From: Rhynchonema sp. JSB1_4
Lineage: Eukaryota > Nematoda > Chromadorea > Monhysterida > Xyalidae
Length of the DNA stretch: 64,000 nt
Assembly: GCA_030248065.1 (NCBI GenBank)
Contig: JASAMV010005235.1
Span: forward strand, 62,001 to 126,000
Direction of reading: 5' to 3'
The notes beneath the pieces were generated by a model. It did no database searches and was not told the DNA's origin. It worked only from the letters and a program-made list of their open reading frames with translations. How positions within the stretch are numbered: the first letter of the stretch is position 1; every line of letters starts with the position of its first letter. Shown here piece by piece: positions 59,301-64,000 of this stretch. Position numbers and translations under genes: made by a program.

Positions 59301-62300
59301 ACACACTCAGTTGTGGTGCGCACTGACGTTGACGGTACAGACCTGACAATAATATGGTAAAATATCTGCTTATTTATGAATAACTTCAATCATTTCTATC
59401 ATTCAATGTGATAATCATGCTATGGACGTAAGTGAATCGTATAGTCTACACTAGACGGGACCCAGTGGGTTTGGGCCTTGTGGGCTTGGGCTCCAATTGT
59501 GCAGATCTGAGCTCAGTCCAGCACCGGGGGTAACCAGTCTAGCCTGGTGCTGGACTGAGCTCAGATCTGCACAATTGGAGCCCACAAGGCCCAAACCCAC
59601 TGTGTATCGATCGCACTACGCAAAGCGTTATGCGTGCCACAAGCACACCCAATGCATTAGACGGGACCCGTGCCTACGGCCCGGCTACAGCGCCGCGCCC
59701 GTGTCGTGCCCCCCCCCCCCCCGAAGACCCGTTAGCATAAAGCTACCCGTGAAAATTGACCCGTCCGCCCTTCCGAGGGAGGGGACCACACACACACACA
59801 TACGTCTTCCTGTTTTAGTAGTATAGATGAGTTCCATCAGTGAAACATCATCAATACACAACACGCACCTCTGTGGTCACATTCTGGCAGCCAGGGTGCA
59901 TTCACTTTGAGCATGGCTGTCCGCGTAGCCACACATGTAGATGCAGCCGGTGATGTTTCATTCATGGGCACGGTTGCGGGTGTGGCAGGAACGGCGGTCA
60001 CACAGGCGCTCGCCTGAAACAGTGTATCAGTCTGTGTCTCCAATGTTACAACGATCTTTCTGACAGAAAAATGCATGTCCGTGCGACTTTTTTTGGCATA
60101 ATCGGCACTTTGGTGCCGGCCGATTCGGTCAAAGTGAGACTATTGTTGGGCCAATAGGCTCCCAGGCGGGCCCGGATTTCAGTATAGACGGAATATGGGT
60201 CCCTGGACCGAAACAATGGTCCGCAAAAGGTCATTTCATACAACTTAGCTCAGTTCTAAAAAAAACAGCATGCATTTTTGTTGTTATGTATGTATTTGAC
60301 CTGACCAACAAAAAAACAACCTGACCAAAACGTCCCAAAAACCTTTGCGTTGGCGGATGCCTGCCGCGTGCCAGATATCTCCTTGCCATTACCGGCGTCC
60401 ACACACCAACACACCGACATACGCTCGTCACATTGTAGCAGCTCGAAATTGCCTGAGTTTCCAGGTTTTATCTCAGTGTTTTATTCGCTTAGATTTTCTA
60501 TCTGGATCGTCGTTGGGTAAGAAATTTTACTCAAACCCTTGTGGAGCAACATTTATTGGTGCAAATTGTCAAAAAGTTAAGGCAAATCGACCGGGACTTA
60601 AAGCGGAATATCAACTAATTTGACATATAAAATCAAACTCTGTAATTAGACCGACCAAATTTATCGCATTTGGGAACGAATGTCTTTTCCGGCGATTTTT
60701 CAGTTTCATACGTTCGGAATTTGGCTGTGATGCAGGCTGCAAAGAACAGGAAGTAAAGGACGACATTGGTAGACCAACAATGTGAGACGCTCACTAACCT
60801 GACAACCACAAATGCCCAAATTTTCGGGTTGCGCAATAATGCATTTGTTATATCTTACGCTATCCACCTCGGTGCGTAAATTACCCTTTTGGCTTTTATT
60901 CCAAAACATGTGTGCGTTAAAAAAACGCTGCTGTTCGCGTAAGCACGCTACGCATTGAGGTCAAGGTCTAAGTCCAAGGTCAGCCAGCTGGAAGTTATCA
61001 TCATCGTGTTTGGGGGTGCATGCAACCACCCCCGGTGGCGGTTGCACTTTTGAGAATTTGGGCCAAATACGGGATTGAAGCTTGGCCGCGGTGATTCAGA
61101 CCTGGACGTGCTGGGGCCGAACATATTTATTCATGGAGAATTCATTCCTATTAGGCTCATATCTAGTCTTGTATACAATAAAGACAGCCCTAATCTGAGC
61201 CACCAAAAGAATCGCGCGAATCTAAACCATCGCCGGCGCGAGCCTGCTTGCTGCAACACGGGGTGGAATTTTCGAAACGGTGTAAACGTCCCGTTGGGTG
61301 TAAAAGTCGGTGTAAGCTCGGTGTAAACATGAAACATTGCTTGCTGCTGTTAACGTGGAATGTTTCATGTTTAAACCGAGCTTACACCGACCGAGCTTTC
61401 GATCGAGCTGCTTACACGGACCTTTACGCCCAACTGACCGTTTACACGGTTTCGAACATACCAACCTCGGAAAGTATACCGTAAAAACCTAAATAGAAGG
61501 GGGTGCTCTATTAACTCACTGACCCTATTTTGGGGGGCTCTATTACGGGGGGCCTCTATTAATTCACTGACCCGAACCTGAAAAAATTGTTCCCAGAAAT
61601 ATCCCCAAAACCCCTAAAAAGGGTTTTGAAAGGATGTTTTTTCACTTGTAATCGCATTTATTCGTGTCTATTCGTCAATAAGAGGCGTATTATGTGCTCT
61701 GAACGAACAACAAACGTGCATAAATGTATGTACCTGTGCACCACTATCAAGCGTTAATACACTACTGTACAGGGGATGTTACTTAGGGGGGCTCTATTCC
61801 GGGAGGGGGCTCTATTAATTCACTGACCCCTTTTTGGGGGGCTGTATTACGGGGGGGGCTCTATTCCGGGGGGGGCCGTATTTAGGTTTTTACGGTTCAT
61901 GAAAAGTTAGTCACTAACGCGGACATGACGGGTGTGTGCCTTTGACCGTACTTGGCTCGTCCACCCAAATCAGACCGACGGGTGTACCTGAGCTGACGTC
62001 CACGCACGCGCATGCACCACCCGCACATTGCACCAAGTGGAAATAGCCTGAAACAGAAAGTTAACCATCTTGGAATAGTTAGATAATAACTGGACCTGGT
62101 CAAATTGTCATGCAGCGAACGTGGGTGGTGCGCATATGCGTATAGGTAAATTTACGTGTACACCTCATGTTCACGGCCCAAAAATCGGTCATAATCGAAA
62201 ATAGCAAAACCTGCGTGGGCCTTACCTTTCTTCGTGCATGTGGGGGGTTGTGTGTTTGTGCCTTTCAATTCTAATGTTTCACGTTGGCAAGGTGGTAGTG

Positions 62301-63737
62301 CGCTCAAGTCGGGCACTTCTGGTGGTTGTGGGATGTTGGGCTTGACTTGGACACTCCCTGGAACTCGGGGTTCGTCGCAAGAAACCTGAAAATTCGTGAT
62401 CTTTGGTCGATCGCAAACTTAGTAATGGGTGCCTCGGTCTGTCTGCGAAAGCAGGGCGAAACAGACCAACATTACTGCACTCAATACATTGTTACTTCAC
62501 CATGTGCACTGCTTGTGGTGGCTCTCTGCCCTCGCTATATGCGCAGATGTGACAAAACTCTGTTTATGAGTTTGCGCATAAAAGTGATGTTACAGCCCAG
62601 CAATAAGATCTGCTGGTGGGGCTTTTTGGAGGCTAATTTGCCAGAGGCGTTCGCACTGACGAGCTCTGGCGCCTCGGTTTGTCTGCGAAAGCAGGGCGAA
62701 ACAGACCAACATTACTGCATTCGGTCCGGTCTTTCGGTCACAATGTTGAACTCAATCATGGACCGTTAAGTGAACGTAGTCGGCAAGTTTGGAACTTTTG
62801 AACGCAAAGTTTTTTTTGAAGAATACTGAACCTTGTGCATGTAATTTCTTGTTGCACTCACATAAGTGTTCGCGTCGACCGCCTTGCGAGTATTGGGTAC
62901 TTCCTGTCCAGTCTTTGGCTGCACGCACCAACATTCGGGGTTCGTAATTTGACACTGAAGTGGCGTGTACAGACCTGAAACGTTCATTTTGTTACATTTT
63001 TTTAATAAAAAATGGTTCATCGCCCTAAAAGAAGACTTCAAAAGTCTGCTCATTTTTACGATTTAATCGATTTTATTGTTTGGTGAAATCTAAAAATGAC
63101 ACAGTGCAACATCAGCCAGCGAGCCATACCAGTATCATCCGTGCAAGTGGGCAAGTGGGTGCCGCTGCTGGCGTGCGTGCGACGCAGGGCCTTGGCCAGT
63201 TTATTGACACAGGCTGAAAAAGTGTTTTTAATTTTTTTATTTGTAAAATTCAATGTAACCGTTGTTACAGCGAATATTTAGCGCTAGAGTTATTGTACGC
63301 CAATTGGTGATGAACCCAAAATTTCAGTCGCAAGTGTGTTGTATTATCGCAATATGATTTCCAGGCCTTCGGGTTCATCACGACTATATGGTAAGAACCT
63401 GTCGGTACTGGATCTGACTTGACCACACACAATTATCGTTACTCCATTATACTGCAGTTGTCCATTGCGACCTGTTTTCACAGACAGATGGTGCATCAGA
63501 CAATCGTCGGTGCGAATGCACCAATACGGCCACGTGAAAACGAAAAGCCGGACCTACCCGGACACATTAGCGGTTTTGTGATCGATGTCCGTGTGCCTTT
63601 GATTTCGGCGCCCGTTTCGGGGTGCGTGCAGAAACACTGACGTTTCGGTCGATCACACTGTATCAAATTGAAGTAGCCCTGGGTCGTACAGGTGTACTCA
63701 AAAGTGTCCAGCCCTTTCGGATCGGGGACCGCGGTGC
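47173..63737 (-). CDS. Large secreted mosaic protein: thyroglobulin-1, Kunitz, EB-like and DUF19-like domains; 36 exons, 5' end beyond window
   Basis: I chained 36 exons (4,703 nt, about 1,567 residues) from 63,737 down to 47,173 with all intron phases matching; most domain borders are phase 1. Domain order: Tg1 x5 (63.7-59.2 kb), Kunitz-like (58.9-58.3), CC module (57.8-57.5), CC module (57.0-56.9), Cys modules incl. NYCGGC (56.1-55.5), six-Cys Kunitz (55.0-54.8), CC modules (54.2, 54.0-53.8), a Kunitz lacking two Cys (53.8-52.2), Tg1 (52.1-50.9), a DUF19-like block (50.6-48.7), Tg1 (48.6-48.2), Tg1 (47.9-47.6) and a Kunitz-like end (47.3-47.2). Tg1 domains typically inhibit cysteine proteases or act in matrix; Kunitz domains inhibit serine proteases. 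It is probably an extracellular matrix/protease-inhibitor scaffold. The signal peptide and the 3' end are not seen. It could in principle be two adjacent genes, although no internal start or stop breaks the chain. Confidence 0.82.
47594..47880 (-). CDS. Thyroglobulin type-1 domain 8, split inside CWCV
   Basis: Exon 47,796-47,880 ends SADGYFEPLQCNLQTGDCW and exon 47,594-47,673 begins CVDRQSGERVQ. The phase-2 intron cuts the Trp codon of CWCV. The domain N-half is short (CHHQSIMQC). Confidence 0.82.
48162..48644 (-). CDS. Thyroglobulin type-1 domain 7
   Basis: Exon 48,552-48,644 gives CKQKQDELLAKVQNLAGADG and IPVCLNNG. Exon 48,162-48,281 continues EYKPVQCNRDGRSCWCVHEA and RTADGAKPKCG. Splicing restores the canonical NGEYxPVQC text, which fixes the acceptor at 48,282. 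The intron carries the 10-mer motif near both ends in the same orientation. Confidence 0.88.
48713..50568 (-). CDS. Alpha-helical Cys block resembling T20D4.11/DUF19-type domains
   Basis: Six exons: 50,375-50,568 (CDAQHANTLRRCLSEFPQIC), 49,661-49,766, 49,497-49,603 (CAQFESTYSTCVRLADEAHG), 49,197-49,278 (ACLSSVEKEFATQC), 49,018-49,127 (YCSYFTNQVNCLRRLPSYQA) and a 40-nt exon, 48,713-48,752. Paired cysteines in predicted helices with CL...F..C spacing resemble nematode DUF19. Phases agree. Boundaries at 49,766 and 49,603 have alternatives. The family call is tentative. Confidence 0.6.
48753..49017 (-). other. 265-nt intron bounded by inverted copies of TGATGTTTCA
   Basis: In transcript sense the intron starts G+TGATGTTTCA+G directly at the donor (49,017) and ends TGAAACATCA+G at the acceptor (48,753). 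Both neighbouring exons and their phase (0) are supported by the Cys block and thyroglobulin domain 7 reading frame. Confidence 0.75.
49868..50098. mobile_element. Foldback MITE, TTTCGAAACGGTGTAAAGG family
   Basis: A complete copy in an intron of the mosaic gene, with the same arms as at 24.7 and 36.7 kb. Confidence 0.85.
50196..50376. mobile_element. MITE-like element with CAACACGAGCCCGATTTC ends, copy 2
   Basis: Ends CCAACACGAGCCCGATTTCA and GAAATCGGGCTCGTGTTGG. It begins about 12 nt inside the intron following the 50,375-50,568 exon, so the element is almost in contact with the donor site. Confidence 0.7.
50858..52070 (-). CDS. Thyroglobulin type-1 domain 6 with Pro/Glu-rich leader
   Basis: Exon 51,831-52,070 starts with an acidic Pro-rich segment (VDTEDVPPILPTNPAF) and ends GPCADVLLMIEMG...RPRCTSNG. 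Exon 51,593-51,673 gives GNYAPEQCDKLSTACWCVKP. Exon 50,858-50,989 gives GTRTTQEDAERVNCDAM and a linker. An ACTCATGAG-family transposon (51,166-51,532) and a 34-bp hairpin (51,024-51,106) lie in the intron that splits the domain. Confidence 0.82.
51024..51106. repeat. Perfect 34-bp stem, 15-nt loop hairpin
   Basis: 51,024-51,057 and 51,073-51,106 are exact reverse complements (TGTTGTTGTGTGTCTTTGAG ... ), forming an 83-nt hairpin. The word AGAGATAGCACTG flanks it on both sides (near 51,013 and 51,144) as direct repeats. It is intronic in the mosaic gene. Confidence 0.85.
51166..51533. mobile_element. Miniature transposon, ACTCATGAGACGACT family
   Basis: Ends TATAGTCTAACCACGAGCTC and GAGCTCGCGGCCGGACTGTA. 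The body matches 20,547-20,915. Confidence 0.75.
52180..53778 (-). CDS. Kunitz-type domain lacking the C2-C4 pair
   Basis: Exon 53,652-53,778 ends ARCLLSLDVGFIPIARAPFD. Across a 1.3 kb phase-2 intron, exon 52,180-52,316 continues RYYYDMTTNMCREFKFYASN and FGSLRECETLC. The spliced text is a clear Kunitz fold, with Ile at the second and Ser at the fourth cysteine position, the partners of the disulfide next to the reactive loop. The intron contains the 52.4-52.75 and 52.86-53.27 kb elements. Confidence 0.8.
52423..52753. mobile_element. Foldback element with TATAGTCCATCCATCAGCTC ends, long copy
   Basis: Ends TATAGTCCATCCATCAGCTC and GAGCTGGTGGACGGACTATA. Internal AATGAAAGAGAAATTGAGTT and its complement also pair. 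Related to 8,450-8,578. Confidence 0.75.
52856..53280. mobile_element. Foldback element with AATGCAGAATTTATGACAG ends
   Basis: CAACAACTAATGCAGAATTT with CTGCCTGATCCGTAAAGCGG pairs with CCGCTTTACCAATCAGGCAG and AAATTCTGCGTTAGCTGTTG. Distantly related to the 19.8 kb hairpin. Intronic. Confidence 0.65.
53816..54235 (-). CDS. Two further EB-like CC modules
   Basis: Exon 54,077-54,235 reads ADGPFCPLGSTPLHKITNPN, EPVICEKTEHCAAQGYICVM and GAFFGVCC. Exon 53,816-53,980 reads VCDNGKEPYRNPSSRTTFFG and CPEGSRCFQGQIYSYCC. Both are phase 1-1. The first aligns with the two-exon module at 57.5-57.8 kb but is intronless. Confidence 0.8.
54806..55006 (-). CDS. Complete six-cysteine Kunitz-type domain
   Basis: A single phase 1-1 exon: HPCENELNDTSVCQVDVSQV, MYYWSPIMYECLGIRARKCE, FAKLQDCYGRCRP. 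All six cysteines are in Kunitz order, but the reactive-site region is unusual and the C4-C5 loop is charged (ENDEKQSTK). Copies of the 10-mer motif lie inside this exon (54,939) and in the following intron. Confidence 0.75.
55539..56051 (-). CDS. Cys modules including an ANYCGGC motif
   Basis: Exon 55,911-56,051 gives VDVCAQTECPECYKCVAVTD and CVRMEQCCG. Exon 55,539-55,712 gives CKADPCRVLPRCATVTHCVA, NYCGGCNAIFYDAQ and VTCKRSSASTTTPG. The DPC...C...NYCGGCxAxFxD pattern is known from Kunitz and matrix mosaics of invertebrates. Both exons are phase 1-1. Confidence 0.75.
56852..57832 (-). CDS. Two EB-like CC modules
   Basis: Exons 57,744-57,832 and 57,529-57,631 (phase 0 between them) give ADHPSCAGNSPP ... 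VITCDANSAQDSCPKGYKCV and MGAFFGTCCDRAYQ. Exon 56,852-57,031 gives PRCAHEGDQLQTFDAGG ... RFCAPQAKCVQMQLFAHCC. The first is a close paralogue of the 54.1-54.2 kb exon. A minus-orientation R9 element ends about 9 nt upstream of the 57,031 exon. Confidence 0.78.
57041..57172 (-). mobile_element. R9 element directly upstream of an exon of the mosaic gene
   Basis: In minus orientation it runs GATCTGCTGGTGGGGCTTTT ... CATTACTGCACTCAGTACAT, then GCAG and the 57,031 exon. Same orientation relative to the gene as the 10.0 kb copy. Confidence 0.75.
58078..58245 (+). mobile_element. R9 element, antisense copy in the mosaic gene
   Basis: GTTTGTACGCAGTGATGTTACAGCC... through ACTGCACTCAGTACG. It is in the intron between 58,292 and 57,833, opposite to the gene. 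Confidence 0.75.
58293..58919 (-). CDS. Kunitz-like domain with extended N-terminal half
   Basis: Exon 58,795-58,919 ends VQGGVCEDGSTPPAL. The phase-0 exon 58,293-58,506 continues to QIRWSFDHSVHECVAVRNRI and NVFDSWHTCSDMCKLG, matching the C-terminal half of a Kunitz fold (RWxxD...C...C...F.S...C...C). The first two cysteines are not in the usual place, and an insertion of about 35 residues separates them. Confidence 0.6.
59220..60013 (-). CDS. Thyroglobulin type-1 domain 5
   Basis: Exon 59,869-60,013 begins with a Thr/Pro-rich linker (TAVPATPATVPMNETSP) and ends with the domain N-half (NAPWLPECDHRG). Exon 59,220-59,342 gives GLYRQRQCAPQLSVCWCVHP and DTVIDCDG. The splice inside the domain falls at the Gly before the GLY/GYF motif, as in the other Tg1 copies. 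Confidence 0.83.
59463..59602. repeat. Long hairpin, about 57-bp stem with one 6-nt bulge
   Basis: 59,463-59,525 and 59,546-59,602 are reverse complements except for GGCTTG present only in the left arm; the loop is 20 nt. It is intronic (59,343-59,868), between a fragment of the TAGACGGGACCC repeat and a complete copy. Confidence 0.85.
59655..59829 (+). repeat. Interspersed repeat TAGACGGGACCCGTGCCTAC, copy 3
   Basis: Same sequence and length as copies 1 and 2, with a small deletion after CCCGTTAGCATA. Confidence 0.75.
60088..60736 (-). CDS. Thyroglobulin type-1 domain 4 and linker
   Basis: Exon 60,656-60,736 gives ACITAKFRTYE...FVPKCDKFG. Exon 60,343-60,452 gives GNFELLQCDERMSVCWCVDA and GKEISGTRQ. 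A phase-0 exon 60,088-60,243 supplies the final Cys (LYEMTFCGPLF) and a 50-residue linker. The 1.2 kb intron upstream (60,737-61,918) carries fragments of the foldback and ACTCATGAG families and the G-tract repeat. Confidence 0.8.
61259..61472. mobile_element. Foldback MITE, TTTCGAAACGGTGTAAAGG family, diverged copy
   Basis: GGGTGGAATTTTCGAAACGG at the left and CGGTTTCGAACATACCAACC at the right, with the same inner inverted text. It lies in the long intron 60,737-61,918. Confidence 0.75.
61475..61895. repeat. G-tract repeat family, copy 3
   Basis: Two blocks (61,475-61,625 and 61,780-61,895) with GGGGGGCTCTATT, AATTCACTGACCC and CGTAAAAACCTAAATA words, inverted relative to 860-1,190. It reaches to within about 25 nt of the exon end at 61,919. 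Confidence 0.6.
61919..63213 (-). CDS. Thyroglobulin type-1 domains 2 and 3
   Basis: Exons 63,130-63,213 (N-half ending HLPTCTDDTG) and 62,862-62,974 (GLYTPLQCQITNPECWCVQP) make domain 2, whose last cysteine comes from exon 62,226-62,385 (VSCDEPRVPG). That exon ends QPPTCTKKG and starts domain 3, completed by 61,919-62,047 (GYFHLVQCAGGACACVDVSS). Domain 3 has CACV instead of CWCV. Copies of element R9 lie in the intron between 62,386 and 62,861, in antisense. Confidence 0.82.
62425..62725 (+). mobile_element. R9 element, tandem partial and complete copies
   Basis: 62,427-62,490 repeats the terminal part (CTCGGTCTGTCTGCGAAAGC). 62,560-62,722 is a fuller copy (GCCCAGCAATAAGATCTGCT). Intronic and antisense to the mosaic gene. 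Confidence 0.7.
63558..63737 (-). CDS. Exon 1 of chain: thyroglobulin type-1 domain with CFCT core
   Basis: One 180-nt phase 1-1 exon: GTAVPDPKGL..., FEYTCTTQGYFNLIQCDRP, then QCFCTHPETGAEIKGTRTS. The usual CWCV core is CFCT here; GYxxLxQC and SGxEIxGTRT-type text are kept. Upstream sequence (63,740-64,000) contains no clear further exon. Confidence 0.8.
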
Positions 63738-64000
63738 CTGGGGGCTGAAATAGAGGTTTCCGTCCGTAAATAAAAATTCATGATTGTCGATGGTGTGGCC
63801 TTGCATTAACAGTGCGAAAGTCATTAAAAATGGTGAAAGTGCCGATGAAGCCTGTGGCCCCAAATGTCCTGTAACATACGATAAGTGCCTTGCTCCCAAA
63901 TGCTTCTTGCGCTTGGCTTTTTGTCAAAAACAGTTCTTGTAAACTCAGTTCGGTGCAATATTTGATTCACGTGTGTTTTTACCTACTAAGTTTCATGCAC

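Noticed and set aside
63841..63900. Plus-strand cysteine string DEACGPKCPVTYDKCLAPKC
   Set aside because: Short, opposite to the mosaic gene, and no matching exon could be joined; chance is likely.

Overview
This window is animal (metazoan) nuclear DNA. Coding sequence is broken into short exons with GT...AG introns whose acceptors are usually TTTCAG. There is a nuclear-type tRNA-Arg, very long microsatellites and many small inverted-repeat transposons, and nothing bacterial. Several features suggest an ecdysozoan, most likely nematode-like: ShK-type six-cysteine domains ending CRKTCGYC, a small ET-module-like secreted protein, cysteine patterns resembling the nematode T20D4.11/DUF19 family, introns down to 47 nt, and Kunitz/thyroglobulin mosaics. 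The organism call is inference. All exon models were built by hand from splice signals, reading phase and residue conservation.

Layout. 1-2.5 kb: GC-rich and G-tract repeats. 2,961-6,307 (+): a PAQR/MMD-type membrane protein in six exons. 6.3-9.2 kb: nested miniature transposons. 9,219-15,984 (+): a secreted cysteine-rich protein with ShK-like domains and serial EB-like modules on phase 1-1 exons, interrupted by a 1.66 kb TTAA-flanked foldback element. 17,339-19,712 (+): a type I membrane protein with a lectin-like ectodomain, Ser/Thr-rich stalk, transmembrane helix and short tail. 21,388-23,681 (-): a seven-exon GT11 alpha-1,2-fucosyltransferase. 24,420-24,492: tRNA-Arg(TCG). 24.9-26.1 kb: a 196-bp satellite that starts in a Tc1-like terminus. 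27,902-33,258 (+): a Cys-loop ligand-gated channel of anion type. 33.5-47 kb: mostly repeats, including a 0.55 kb GT array, plus one small secreted-protein gene at 39.3-39.6 kb (-). 47,173 to beyond 63,737 (-): one very large mosaic gene. I chained 36 exons (4,703 coding nt) with every intron phase agreeing. They encode eight thyroglobulin type-1 domains, Kunitz-type domains, EB-like CC modules, an NYCGGC module and a DUF19-like block.

Most genes here encode secreted or surface proteins (matrix/protease-inhibitor mosaic, ShK/EB protein, lectin-mucin receptor, fucosyltransferase), consistent with extracellular matrix, cuticle or host/environment interface work. No shared pathway is demonstrated.

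The most unusual signal is the 10-mer TGATGTTTCA (or its complement TGAAACATCA). I count 20 exact copies where about 0.1 is expected. Nineteen lie inside gene models and 12 lie within 30 nt of a splice site. One 265-nt intron is bounded by the motif in inverted orientation, like an introner with terminal inverted repeats.
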